Part shown: positions 1 to 8,285 of the stretch, in pieces | Numbering within the stretch: the first letter of the stretch is position 1 | Layout of the letters: each line of letters starts with the position of its first letter | Origin: CAWBVG01 sp963792175 | GTDB taxonomy: Bacteria; Acidobacteriota; Vicinamibacteria; Vicinamibacterales; CAVVIG01 | NCBI GenBank assembly: GCA_963792175.1 | Contig: CAWBVG010000007.1 | Coordinates: 1-64,000, forward strand | Direction: 5' to 3' | Length of the DNA: 64,000 bases | The notes under the pieces: generated by a model | Told to the model about the DNA's origin: nothing | The model's database searches: none | What the model saw: the letters and a program-made list of their open reading frames with translations, nothing else | Made by a program: the position numbers and the translations under genes

Positions 1-1
1 G

Positions 2-421
2 CTCGAGGCGATTCTGAGGTGCGGCGTGCCCTATGTCGGACTGGTGGCGTCACGTACGCGAGGGGCGGCCGTGCGTGCCGTGCTGGAGGAACGCGGTGTG
101 CCGGGTACCGCGACGATCCGAAATCCAGCCGGGCTCGATCTCGGCGCGCGAACACCGCCAGAGGTTGCGCTCTCCATCCTTGCTGAAATCGTCCAGGCGC
201 GTCCGAGCGGGGTGCGCATCGCGGCGACGACGCCGTCTGCAGCCTCGCCGGCCGTGGCGCCGGCGTCGGCGACCGCCGTCGATCCGGTGTGCGGGATGAG
301 CGTGACTATCGCATCGGCGCGCCAGAAGGCGGAGGTCGACGGCGTCGAGTATTACTTCTGCTGCGCGAATTGCCGGGCGACGTTCCTCAAAGACCCCGCG
401 GCGTACCTGGCCCATCCATGA
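2..421 (+). CDS. XdhC/CoxI-family protein C-terminus fused to a YHS domain (5' partial)
   Basis: The reading frame is open from base 2, so the gene begins outside the window. The first part matches the C-terminal Rossmann-like region of XdhC/CoxI proteins (GLDLGARTPPEVALSILAEI), which help insert or sulfurate the molybdenum cofactor of xanthine and CO dehydrogenase-type enzymes. After an Ala/Pro/Thr-rich linker comes a YHS domain with DPVCGM and the pair FCCANC, a small metal-binding module. The stop overlaps the next start (ATGA), so it is coupled to the MoxR gene. XdhC is usually found without YHS, so the fusion is unusual. Confidence 0.8.
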   Translation, partial: LEAILRCGVPYVGLVASRTRGAAVRAVLEERGVPGTATIRNPAGLDLGARTPPEVALSILAEIVQARPSGVRIAATTPSAASPAVAPASATAVDPVCGMSVTIASARQKAEVDGVEYYFCCANCRATFLKDPAAYLAHP

Positions 422-1368
422 CGGACGCCGCAGCCATCCACGACCGGTTTCGCGAGCGCCGCTTCATCGTCGACGAGGCGTTTGCGACCGCGCTGCAGAT
501 CATGCTCGCGCTCGAGAAGCCGCTGCTCATCGAGGGCCCAGCCGGCGTTGGCAAGACCGAAAGCGCGAAAGTGCTCGCCGAGGTGCTCGGCACTGAGCTG
601 ATCCGCCTGCAATGCTACGAAGGCCTCGACGCGATGGCGGCGCTCTACGAGTGGAACTATCCTCGACAAATGCTTCACGCGCGCCTGAGCGAGGCGGAGG
701 GATCAAGCCTCCAAGAGCGTGAAGCGTACATGTTCAGCGATCGCTTCCTGCTCAAGCGTCCGCTGCTCGATGCGATTACGCGCGAGCAGTCGCCGGTGCT
801 GCTCATCGACGAAGTGGATCGTGCCGACGAGGCCTTCGAGGCGTTTCTTCTCGAGGTGCTGGCGGAGTGGCAGGTCACCATCCCCGAGCTGGGCACGATT
901 CGAGCCAAGCACAAGCCGCACGTGATCCTCACGAGCAACCGGACGCGGGAGCTGTCCGACGCCCTGCGACGGCGATGCCTGTTCGTCTGGCTGCCGTACC
1001 CGTCGCTCCCGCAGGAGATCGAGATCCTGCACGCGCGCGTGCCCGGTTTGTCGGATCGCCTCGCGCAACAAATCGCACGGCTCATGCAGGCGCTCCGGGC
1101 ATTGCCCCTTCAGAAGGCCCCCGGCGTGGCGGAGAGCCTCGACTGGGCGTTGGCGCTGATGAGCCTGCACCGCGAACACCTCGACGCACCGACGTTGGAG
1201 CAGACGTTGGGATGCGTGTTGAAGGTGCACGAGGATCGCGGTGTCATGCACGCGCATCGCGCGGCGCTCGATCCTCTTCTGGGCGACGCGTCCGTGAACC
1301 TCGAGTCCGGCGGACACAGCCTCGACACCGACTTCGGATTCGGGTCCGTGTCGGCCCCGCGCCGCTGA
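418..1368 (+). CDS. MoxR/CoxD-like AAA+ ATPase
   Basis: The 316-residue product has Walker A GPAGVGKT (about 40-47), Walker B LLIDEVD (about 128-134) and the sensor region ILTSNRTRELSDALRRRC. These are typical of MoxR ATPases. MoxR/CoxD proteins act with a VWA partner to mature metal cofactors, in Cox systems the Mo/Cu site of CO dehydrogenase. The start was chosen because ATG overlaps the upstream stop (ATGA), and the conserved region begins within 20 residues. The next gene, a VWA protein, also overlaps its stop, giving the classic MoxR-VWA pair. Confidence 0.9.
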   Translation: MTDAAAIHDRFRERRFIVDEAFATALQIMLALEKPLLIEGPAGVGKTESAKVLAEVLGTELIRLQCYEGLDAMAALYEWNYPRQMLHARLSEAEGSSLQEREAYMFSDRFLLKRPLLDAITREQSPVLLIDEVDRADEAFEAFLLEVLAEWQVTIPELGTIRAKHKPHVILTSNRTRELSDALRRRCLFVWLPYPSLPQEIEILHARVPGLSDRLAQQIARLMQALRALPLQKAPGVAESLDWALALMSLHREHLDAPTLEQTLGCVLKVHEDRGVMHAHRAALDPLLGDASVNLESGGHSLDTDFGFGSVSAPRR

Positions 1369-2570
1369 TGTACCCCTTCGCCAGCCTGCCGGAGAATCTC
1401 GTCTCATTCTGCGAGGTGCTGCGCCGCCGGCATGGCTTTCACATCGGCCCTGGCGAATTGCACGATGCTGCCCGTGCGCTCGACGTCGTCGATCTTGCCG
1501 ACGAGCGCGCCGTTCGCCACGCCCTTCGGCCTGTTCTCGCCGGCACCCTGGACGACGTCATGGTCTTCGACGCGGCGTTCACGCAGTTCTTCTTTCCCGA
1601 CCCCGCGGGTCTTCGGCAGGATCAGATGCCTTCCACGCGGACCGAGCCCGGGACCGATGCCGACGGCCGCGAATCGGACGCTCAGCGCGCGCGTCATGCT
1701 CCGGCATCGGAGGCTGACGCAGACGAAGCGTCTGGACTCGGCGGCGGCCCGATGACCCCGCTCGAGTCGGCCGGCGATGGGCCCGAAGAGGCAGTGGTCT
1801 TCGCGCCGTCGAGCTACAGTCCGCTTGACGCCAACATGTCCGACGCGCCCGAGTTGCCGCGAATCGAGCGAGCCTGGAGCGATGCCGCGCGATTGTTCGT
1901 TCGCCGCCTGCACCTCGGCCTGTCGCGCCGCTGGCGGCCGGCGAGCCGGGGACGCCGCTTCGACCTTCGGCGCACGTGGCGGGCGAGCCTGCATACCGGC
2001 GGGGAGGCGCTGTCGCCACGTTGGCTGCGCCGCCCTCGACGGGCGCCTCGAATCGTGCTGCTGGTCGATGGCAGCCGCTCGATGAGCGCATCCACACGAG
2101 CCACACTGCAGATGGCGGTCGCGCTGGCGAGTGCCACGATGCGGGTCGAGGTGTTCACCTTCTCGACGAAGCTCCAACGTGTGACGGACGAAGTGCGTCG
2201 AGCAGCGGCGGGAGAGTTGCGCCGTCTCGACCGCCTCCATCATGCATGGGCGGGCGGCACCGCCATCGGCGCGTGCCTTCGCGAGTTCCTGCGGCGGTTT
2301 GGTGAACGCATGGTGGGACGCGATACTGTCGTGATGATCGCCAGCGACGGACTCGATGTCGGCGTGCCGGACGTGCTGCGCGATGCGATGCGAGAGCTCC
2401 ACCGGCGGTCGGCCGGCGTGGTGTGGCTGAATCCACTCCTCGAGACGGAGGGCTACGAGCCGACCGCGAGCGGCATGCGCGCCGCCCGTCCGTACGTGAC
2501 CACGTTCACAAGCGCCAACGATGCGTCGGGGTTCGCCCGCCTGTCGCGAACGATCCGCATCAGGGCGTAG
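1368..2570 (+). CDS. CoxE-like VWA-domain protein
   Basis: This 400-residue protein has an N-terminal CoxE-type helical region, an acidic low-complexity linker (about 90-150) and a C-terminal von Willebrand A domain. The MIDAS residues are visible: DGSRS (about 234-238), a Thr in AGGTAIG (about 298) and ASDGLD (Asp about 327). CoxE/YehP-like proteins work with MoxR ATPases in cofactor maturation. Its ATG shares one base with the stop of the ATPase gene. The catalytic subunits they would serve lie outside the window, so the true substrate enzyme is not known. Confidence 0.88.
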   Translation: MYPFASLPENLVSFCEVLRRRHGFHIGPGELHDAARALDVVDLADERAVRHALRPVLAGTLDDVMVFDAAFTQFFFPDPAGLRQDQMPSTRTEPGTDADGRESDAQRARHAPASEADADEASGLGGGPMTPLESAGDGPEEAVVFAPSSYSPLDANMSDAPELPRIERAWSDAARLFVRRLHLGLSRRWRPASRGRRFDLRRTWRASLHTGGEALSPRWLRRPRRAPRIVLLVDGSRSMSASTRATLQMAVALASATMRVEVFTFSTKLQRVTDEVRRAAAGELRRLDRLHHAWAGGTAIGACLREFLRRFGERMVGRDTVVMIASDGLDVGVPDVLRDAMRELHRRSAGVVWLNPLLETEGYEPTASGMRAARPYVTTFTSANDASGFARLSRTIRIRA

Positions 2571-2973
2571 TGCCGGCGCAGCGGCATGATGCCGTAGTGT
2601 CCAGCTCGGTGCGCTCGCGGATCGTCGTGAAGCAAAGGAAGCGCTGAGGCACTGCCGCGATCCGCTCCATTCCCGTCTCGTCCACGCGCTCTGCTTCAAC
2701 GTCAACGCTCCCGCCGACGACCGCGGCGACGGGTGGCTATCAGCCGGCCTCGGCCGCCTGTTCCACGGCCCATCACGTGTGGGCGTACGACTTCGTGTTC
2801 GATACGTGCGCCAATGGACAGACGCTGAAGTCTCGCCACATACGGCGAGACGATGATTAAGGCGAATCGTGAGTGTCGTCGGCACTTATGGCACGGCTGA
2901 GGATCCGTTACGCGTATGCGGAGACGCCCTCGGCCCGAAATGTGCACCTGAATCACATCTAGAGGCACTCGAG
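2571..2973. other. Intergenic region with two short hairpins
   Basis: I find no convincing gene in these 403 bases. Just after the VWA gene there is a small palindrome, CGGCATGATGCCG (2582-2594). At 2830-2851 the arms GTCTCGCC and GGCGAGAC are a perfect 8-bp match around a 6-nt loop and are followed by an A/T-richer stretch without a clear T run. The second hairpin could end a transcript or sit in the leader of the receiver gene. Confidence 0.5.
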
Positions 2974-3330
2974 ATGAAGAAGCTTCTGATCCTCGTGGAA
3001 GATGATGACGCAATCCTTATGACGACCAAGAGGTTGCTCGAGCTAGAGGGGTACGTTGTGCTGATTAGCCAACATCCGGATGAGCTCATGGAGAAACTCG
3101 ACCTGATGCGGCCTGCTCTGGCAAATTTGCCGGTAACCGCGATCATCACGGACATTCAAATGCCTGGTAATGGAAAAGGCGTTATGAGCAGGGTGAGCGC
3201 CGATCCCGACTTCAAGAAAATCCCAGTTATCCCCATGTCGGCCTCGCAAGAAACCATGGTCTTTGGAAAGAAGGTTCTGAAGAAGCCATTCACCATTGAG
3301 GAGATCATCAGGACCATAGAAGGAAAGTAG
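2974..3330 (+). CDS. Stand-alone response regulator receiver domain
   Basis: The 118-residue protein is a single CheY-like receiver domain. It has the acidic pocket EDDD (9-12), phosphoacceptor Asp60 in IITDIQMPG, the switch residue in PMSAS (Ser89) and the conserved Lys before Pro105 in VLKKPF. It carries no output domain, so it probably acts through a partner protein. ATG 2974 puts the canonical N-terminal strand at the start. The gene is clearly less GC-rich than its neighbours (many AAG, ATC and GTT codons), which may mean a different origin. No kinase gene is adjacent. Confidence 0.85.
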   Translation: MKKLLILVEDDDAILMTTKRLLELEGYVVLISQHPDELMEKLDLMRPALANLPVTAIITDIQMPGNGKGVMSRVSADPDFKKIPVIPMSASQETMVFGKKVLKKPFTIEEIIRTIEGK

Positions 3331-3483
3331 GCCCCATCAACAGAACAACATCAGAGGGAACACGCGATTCGACACTCCCAAGTGAGCTACGGGCGAGTCG
3401 ATGGCGTCGGCACGGCAAGACATCGTACGTTTTCATGCGGCCCTTCGGAGATTGACAGCCGTGGCCGTCGCGGCCACGCCGGA

Positions 3484-4710
3484 TTACAGCTGAAACACCA
3501 GGAAGGTACCGCGGAGGTTGGCGTTGCTCGCGGGCTTCGTCATGGTTGCACGGTGACCAAAGGCGTACACGAACTTCGGGTTCGCGACGAAACACGCCGC
3601 GCGCCAACCGCTGAAGCGCCCGAGGGCGCGGCCCATGTCGGCGTAGAGCGCGAGCAGTTCCTCTTCGCCGTGTTCCCCGCCGATGCGCACGCCATAGGGC
3701 GGGTTGAAGCAGAAGACACCCGGCTGCATGTTGCGCACCGCAGGCAGCAGGCGCTCGATGTCGTCCGGCGTCAGCCCCCGAACGTCCTGTTGCGCGATGA
3801 CGATGGAGTGGTCGTACGCGGCACCGGTCAGAGCCGCGGCGCGCAGGTTGCCCACCATCGCGGGAATGCACTCGGCGTCGGCGTCGAGCGCGACGATTTT
3901 TGCCACGGTCCCGGGGAACAGGTCGGGCGTTTCGTTCGGCAGACCCCTGAACGCGGCGAGATGGCGCAGCGGGAGATCCGCCGGGTGACGAATGGCAGCG
4001 CCCACCGCGAGGCCGGCCGCCTCGATCGGAATCGTGGCGCTTCCAGCCATCGGATCGACGAGCGGCTCGGTTCGTGCATCCCAGCGCGACAGCATGATCA
4101 ACTGCGCCGCGAGCGTCTCGCGCAGCGGCGCGAGCCCGGCGGCCACGCGCGCGCCACGTCGATGACGCGCGCCGCCGCCCACGTCGATGCCCACCACTGT
4201 ACGCCGCGCGTCTGACGTCCCCGCGCGGCGCGCGACGAACACGACGTCCGGCGCGTCGCCGTCGACGTCGGATGCGACGCCTCGCGACGCCAGCGCCTCG
4301 ACGAGCGCGTTCTTGACGACGCCACGAAGCTGAAGCGGCGACGCTTCGAAGTCGGACGATGAACCGACCTCGACCGAGAAGCGGAGGTGCTTGCCGTCCG
4401 GGAGCCTGTCGTCCGACGAGAGCGCGGGCAGTAGGTCGGCGAAGAGCGGCTCGAGGCGCACGGCCGGACTGGAGCACAGATCCCAGGAGATTCGCGACGA
4501 CGTGCGGTGATGGCACGCCGCGACCCACGCCACGCGCGCGTCGAAGGTGTAGAGCAGGGTCTCTTCCCCCTCGCGCTTCGGCTTGTCGAGGCGCACGTCG
4601 AACGGCGAGCGCATCACGAGGCGCTTGAGTTCGGCCTCCATGACCCGGTTCGCGCCGCCGGAACCGGTCAGGCGCAGGTCGTTGCAACGCTGCGCGTTCA
4701 CGCGTCGCAC
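3484..4710 (-). CDS. THUMP-domain class I SAM-dependent RNA methyltransferase (RlmL/TrmN-like)
   Basis: The N-terminal third resembles a THUMP RNA-binding region. The C-terminal half has the methyltransferase motifs DPMAGSATIPIEAA and the catalytic FNPPYG, as in enzymes forming N2-methylguanosine in rRNA or tRNA. It probably modifies 23S rRNA or tRNA in the cytoplasm. The start is uncertain: GTG codons at 4710 and 4701 and an ATG at 4641 are in frame, and none has a clear Shine-Dalgarno. It faces away from the small gene at 4759, so the two could share a promoter region. Confidence 0.8.
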   Translation of the reverse strand: MRRVNAQRCNDLRLTGSGGANRVMEAELKRLVMRSPFDVRLDKPKREGEETLLYTFDARVAWVAACHHRTSSRISWDLCSSPAVRLEPLFADLLPALSSDDRLPDGKHLRFSVEVGSSSDFEASPLQLRGVVKNALVEALASRGVASDVDGDAPDVVFVARRAGTSDARRTVVGIDVGGGARHRRGARVAAGLAPLRETLAAQLIMLSRWDARTEPLVDPMAGSATIPIEAAGLAVGAAIRHPADLPLRHLAAFRGLPNETPDLFPGTVAKIVALDADAECIPAMVGNLRAAALTGAAYDHSIVIAQQDVRGLTPDDIERLLPAVRNMQPGVFCFNPPYGVRIGGEHGEEELLALYADMGRALGRFSGWRAACFVANPKFVYAFGHRATMTKPASNANLRGTFLVFQL

Positions 4711-4758
4711 TCGTGTTTCATCTAGAATTGGCGGGATCCGGCCGGGGTGAGGGACACC

Positions 4759-4959
4759 ATGAGCTTCTGCGAGCATTGTGAAGGGCAGCGATTTGATCGG
4801 GCGCAGGTCCTCCGTGTCCTGCGGGCCACGCGAAAGGACGTACGAAGGCACAGTCGTGCTGATGAAGCGCTGGTGATGGCCATCAAAGCTGTGCGCGCCT
4901 TGGACATTCCTCACCTGGAGCACGTGGACGAGCCATTGGACGAGCAAATCGTTCACTGA
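4759..4959 (+). CDS. Small hypothetical protein with CxxC motif
   Basis: The 66-residue product (MSFCEHCEGQRF...) has a CEHC pair near its N-terminus and a Lys/Arg/Asp-rich helical remainder. I do not recognise the family. ATG 4759 follows a GAGGG sequence, which supports this start. Its 3' end overlaps the tail of the HTH gene on the other strand by 77 bases. Either both genes are real and convergent, or one of the two 3' ends is mis-called. Confidence 0.45.
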   Translation: MSFCEHCEGQRFDRAQVLRVLRATRKDVRRHSRADEALVMAIKAVRALDIPHLEHVDEPLDEQIVH

Positions 4960-5632
4960 CGGCTTCAGGGCAGGGAGCCTTCAGATGGCGACTATCGGAA
5001 ACGTCCGCGGCTGACCCCATTGACGCAATCGGCGTCCGCCGCGAGTCCAGCCTTGCTCCGCCCAACGCCTCGACGCGTTTCCAGAAGACGGGCGACGGCG
5101 TTCGCCTGCGTGACTCCCACTGATACACCACCGCTTTATTCGCGGCGCCAATGCGGCGCGCAAGATCGTGCTGCGTCAGTCGCAACCGGCGTCGAAGGCG
5201 CTTGAGACGTTCATCGTAGTCATCAGGGACTGACGGAAGCGGCGCAACGGCCGGGCTCTGCCCTCCATAGCGGCGGTAATCCTTCCGCATGAACGCCCGT
5301 GCAGCCGCGCGCGTCGCCAGGCGGATGGGGCGACCGAACGCCGACCGCGACGAGAACGTCACCTGCAGCCGACCGGTTCGTGCCGCCGCCCGCAACGTGC
5401 GCTGATGGACGCGGAATTCACGCGCCAGGTTGTCGAGCGACACGAGCTCGGTGTCCCTCGCATGCTCCAATGCGGCGATCGTGGCGCGCTCGAGCAGGTG
5501 AGGCGGTGTCGGCCGCAGTCCGCTGTCCCACATCCGAAACGTATTCAGCGGCACGTCGATCAGCGAGGCAAACTGTCGCTGCGAGAGTTCGGCGGTCCGA
5601 CGCAGTTTGCGGAGCGTAGACACGGCGAGCAC
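4883..5632 (-). CDS. Multi-HTH (XRE-like) transcriptional regulator
   Basis: The 249-residue protein appears to hold three DNA-binding units. An XRE-like HTH (TLRKLRRTAELSQRQFASLI) lies at about 6-45. An excisionase/MerR-like helix region (LDNLAREFRVHQRTLRAAA) follows at about 66-110. A second XRE HTH (RLRLTQHDLARRIG) lies at about 145-185. The tail after about residue 190 is low complexity and may be non-native. GTG 5632 is the earliest start. The AT-rich region 100-140 bases upstream holds repeated TTCGCGA sites that look like its own operators. The regulated genes are unknown. Confidence 0.7.
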   Translation of the reverse strand: MLAVSTLRKLRRTAELSQRQFASLIDVPLNTFRMWDSGLRPTPPHLLERATIAALEHARDTELVSLDNLAREFRVHQRTLRAAARTGRLQVTFSSRSAFGRPIRLATRAAARAFMRKDYRRYGGQSPAVAPLPSVPDDYDERLKRLRRRLRLTQHDLARRIGAANKAVVYQWESRRRTPSPVFWKRVEALGGARLDSRRTPIASMGSAADVSDSRHLKAPCPEAVSERFARPMARPRAPGEECPRRAQL

Positions 5633-5732
5633 ACAATGCCATTAACGCCTCGGATCGTAAAGCGACCTCCGGCATACCAGGCCGGTGATCACGAGCGTTT
5701 CGACATGCGTTCCATGGTGCGAATCGCGGCAA

Positions 5733-5774
5733 TCGCGAAAACACGCAGGAAATTCGCGATCGCGAAATTCGCGA
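5733..5774. promoter_or_regulatory. Cluster of TTCGCGA-type operator-like repeats
   Basis: The ten bases AAATTCGCGA occur twice (5750-5759 and 5765-5774). Between them lies the perfect palindrome TTCGCGATCGCGAA (5753-5766), and related TCGCGA copies lie further left. The cluster sits upstream of the multi-HTH regulator on the minus strand and upstream of the tRNA region. I infer that it is an autoregulatory operator. It has not been shown to bind protein. Confidence 0.5.
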
Positions 5775-5871
5775 GATGTGGCGCGAACTCGCCAGACTGA
5801 TCACTTTGTTCGATGTGTGTTCGCCGTCGAATTTTCTCTGGATCGAAATCGGCGAATTCTTTAGGAAAAAG

Positions 5872-5945
5872 CGCGCCCGGCAGGACTCGAACCTGCGACC
5901 CCCGGCTTAGAAGGCCGGTGCTCTATCCAACTGAGCTACGGGCGC
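5872..5945 (-). tRNA. tRNA-Arg (anticodon TCT)
   Basis: Read on the minus strand, the acceptor stem GCGCCCG pairs with CGGGCGC. The D arm has AGCTCAGTTGGAT, the anticodon stem CCGGC/GCCGG encloses the loop CTTCTAA, and the T arm has GGTTCGAGTCC. The anticodon TCT reads AGA/AGG arginine codons. The discriminator base is G and CCA is not encoded. A CTTTTTC run directly after the gene looks like its terminator. Confidence 0.97.
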
Positions 5946-6056
5946 GTATGTGCGAGTAACTCCTAGTGTAGACGCTCCTTCTCGGATTGCTCCGCTTCCG
6001 ATGGCGGCGCGGTAGCCGGCGCGCTTGTACGCGGCCGCCGCGCTAAAATGTAGCCT

Positions 6057-6185
6057 GTGCGCCGGACGGCCATCTTCGCTCTCATTGTCGCGGCTTTGCT
6101 TGCCCTTGCGACGATCCACTTCTCCAAGGGCGAACCTCTGCCGACGCCAATCAACGTCGTCACGGTCCGCCCTGACACCAGATAG
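6057..6185 (+). CDS. Possible 42-residue single-span membrane peptide
   Basis: GTG 6057 opens a short frame whose product has a basic start (RR), a hydrophobic helix (AIFALIVAALLALATI) and a polar tail (PTPINVVTVRP). The composition is like an anchored small membrane protein or a lone signal peptide. There is no recognisable family. It lies 40 bases before the next secreted protein gene on the same strand. Confidence 0.35.
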   Translation: MRRTAIFALIVAALLALATIHFSKGEPLPTPINVVTVRPDTR

Positions 6186-6225
6186 TCTTTCAACAACGAC
6201 CTAGCCGAAAAGAGGAGGGCGAACC

Positions 6226-6798
6226 ATGATCAGGGCGCTCATCCTGGCGATGTCGGTGGCGATAACAGTCAGTGCGTCGCAGACAGCGCAGCCGCGCGTT
6301 GTCACCCTGCGGGACCTGACCCTTCCTGCGGAGCGCCTGCCGGTCGGGTGTGCGCTGACACCGGCACCCTCGGTTCACCTGGATGGCAGTCGGGTTCGGT
6401 CTGGGCTTTGGGCGGAATTTCCAACGAACCCCTGGATAGGAACAGATCGCCGGCTCATGGCATCGATACGTGAGATCATCGATGGTCCAGTGGCCGTCCC
6501 GGATGGACCGCCACTCGGCGCGAAAGAGTTGTCACGTTACCTCGGGCAACTCGCGGACGGTGTGGAAGAAGCATACGGGGCTGTCTACATGCAGTCTGAC
6601 GCGAACCTGATCACCGTTCGCGCAATGAGGTTAGCTCCCGGCGAAAAGTCTTGGGCCTCCGCTCATTCCGGCGACACACGCGTCTCCAGGAATCCCGGAG
6701 TGATTCGTGTTGCGATCGGACCAATCGTCACGATTGTCACCGGCGACGGAGAATGCTTTCAGGCCGTTGGCGCACATCTGAAGTCGCTCGCGAATTGA
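6226..6798 (+). CDS. Secreted hypothetical protein
   Basis: The 190-residue product begins with a signal peptide (MIRALILAMSVAITVSAS, cleavage near Ala-Ser-Gln). The mature part is a small globular domain with two Cys. I do not recognise the family. A strong AGGAGGG Shine-Dalgarno six bases before ATG fixes the start. It is followed on the same strand by a small membrane protein and a hydrolase, with gaps above 100 bases, so co-transcription is not certain. Confidence 0.7.
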   Translation: MIRALILAMSVAITVSASQTAQPRVVTLRDLTLPAERLPVGCALTPAPSVHLDGSRVRSGLWAEFPTNPWIGTDRRLMASIREIIDGPVAVPDGPPLGAKELSRYLGQLADGVEEAYGAVYMQSDANLITVRAMRLAPGEKSWASAHSGDTRVSRNPGVIRVAIGPIVTIVTGDGECFQAVGAHLKSLAN

Positions 6799-6936
6799 CG
6801 GCGAGCGTGTCGAGCGAGACCCGTTGGCCGACGATCCTGGCCGGTGGGCCTGGTGTGCGTTCTTCTCTCCGGCCGAAGAACCGTTCGAGCCATGAGCTAG
6901 CTGTCACGATGAGTCGCCCCTTGAGGGAAGCCACAC

Positions 6937-7356
6937 ATGAAGCTACTCCGCTGGATGCTGCTTTTACTCCTGGGCCTGACCGGCCTGATTCAGATTGTCG
7001 AGGGGATCGCCTCAATCGCCGATCCAGCTGGCATGATGGTTGGACTGAAGCTCGCTCCGGCAACCGGAGTTGAAGTGCCCGTCACGTTTCTTGGCCTTGC
7101 CATGATTGTTCGCGGCGCCGTGACGGCCATCGCCTTGCGCTGGATGATTCAAGGCAAAGCTGAGGGCTTGTTCCTGGCCCGTTTCACGGCGCTGACCATT
7201 CTCCTCAGCGGACCGGTGGTGTATCTGAGGCTACACCGGCCCGAGTTTGCGCTCGGCGATCTTGTCCAGGGTTCGCTGTTGCTTGTGCCTGCGCTACTCG
7301 TGGGACGCCAGACCGAGGCTCGGAGCCGACCTGACGAGATGACACGCACGGTCTAA
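6937..7356 (+). CDS. Small multi-span membrane protein
   Basis: The 139-residue product has about four hydrophobic helices: LLRWMLLLLLGLTGLIQ; a second around FLGLAMIVRGAV; a third around LTILLSGPVVYL; and a fourth near LLLVPALLVG. The overall shape is DoxX-like, but no family motif is clear. It probably lies in the inner membrane. Codon use is like that of its neighbours. Confidence 0.65.
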   Translation: MKLLRWMLLLLLGLTGLIQIVEGIASIADPAGMMVGLKLAPATGVEVPVTFLGLAMIVRGAVTAIALRWMIQGKAEGLFLARFTALTILLSGPVVYLRLHRPEFALGDLVQGSLLLVPALLVGRQTEARSRPDEMTRTV

Positions 7357-7466
7357 TCGACGCTGGCCTAGCGTCGAGCACGCTCGAGCTTGATCAGGAC
7401 CCGTTCCCGGCATACAACCGCCTTAGCCACGCGACCCCGAATGCCGGAAGACAGGAGGAGAACGTC

Positions 7467-8285
7467 ATGCCAAAGGTCGAAGCGCGCACGATCACGATGA
7501 ATTACGACCAGCAAGGAACCGGCGAGCCCCTTCTTCTCATTCCCTACCTTGCCGCGGATAACGCCTGCTACGCCTTCCAGGTCGGAGAATACGCAAAGTA
7601 CTTCTCCTGCATCTCGGTCGACCTGCGCGGTACGGGTGACTCCGACAAGCCGGAGGGCGCGTATTCCACCGAGGTTCTCGCGGACGATGTGCTGGCTTTC
7701 ATGCAAGCTGCGAAGATCGAAAAGGCGCACATCGCCGGTCTTTCTCTGGGCGCGGCTGTGGGCACGTGGATCGCGGCCAAGTATCCGGAACGAGTTCTGT
7801 CTCTGTCGCTGCATTCGCCGTGGACGAAGAGCGACGCTTTCCTGAGGACCGTCGTGGAAGGTTGGCAGGTCATGGCCAAGGCTCTGGGGAGCGTTCCCGA
7901 AATGGTCATCCGCGGCATCTTCCCGTGGTGTTTCACGCCGGAACTCTACGCGGCGAGACCCGACTACATCCAGTCGTTGGCAGACTTCGTCCGAAGCCGA
8001 CCGGCACAACCGCTGAACGCGTTCCTTCAACAGTCGAATGCCGTGATGCTTCACGATGTGGAATCGCAGCTCGATCGGATCACCGCGCCGACGCTCATCT
8101 CATTCGGGCGGCCACGATATCTGACGTCGACGCGTTTCGCCGCCCCGATGACGGCCAGAATCCGAAACTCCGAGCTGTTGGTTTTCGAAGGCTGCTCTCA
8201 TGCGCCGCTGTATGAGGACGTCCAAACGTTCAACGAAAAGACATTGAAGTTCCTACAGCGCCAGGCAGGAGTGGGTACCTTGTAA
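7467..8285 (+). CDS. Alpha/beta-fold hydrolase (probable compensating indel pair near 8106-8122)
   Basis: The 272-residue product shows the alpha/beta-hydrolase pattern. DLRGTGDSDKP follows strand 4, the nucleophile elbow is GLSLG (Ser93), and the catalytic His is in EGCSHAPLYE (His245). The expected acid residue is missing. Where relatives have G-x-H-D-I, this frame reads FGRPRYLT (213-220). Reading one base over in the same DNA gives GGHDI, so a one-base gain near 8106 and a one-base loss near 8122 would cancel out and hide the Asp. GGAGG upstream supports ATG 7467. Substrate unknown. Confidence 0.8.
   Translation: MPKVEARTITMNYDQQGTGEPLLLIPYLAADNACYAFQVGEYAKYFSCISVDLRGTGDSDKPEGAYSTEVLADDVLAFMQAAKIEKAHIAGLSLGAAVGTWIAAKYPERVLSLSLHSPWTKSDAFLRTVVEGWQVMAKALGSVPEMVIRGIFPWCFTPELYAARPDYIQSLADFVRSRPAQPLNAFLQQSNAVMLHDVESQLDRITAPTLISFGRPRYLTSTRFAAPMTARIRNSELLVFEGCSHAPLYEDVQTFNEKTLKFLQRQAGVGTL

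Noticed and set aside
867..1367. N-terminal extension of the CoxE-like gene
   Set aside because: The frame is open upstream, but it lies inside the MoxR gene and has low-complexity Arg-rich content. ATG 1368 overlaps the MoxR stop and fits the family.
3308..4687. Long open frame on the minus strand within the methyltransferase gene
   Set aside because: It is Arg/Ala-rich with no motif, whereas the frame at 3484-4710 has clear THUMP and NPPY motifs. It is a shadow of high-GC coding DNA.
5907..6119. 70-residue minus-strand frame over the tRNA
   Set aside because: It ends in the antisense-typical sequence of the tRNA gene and has no other support.
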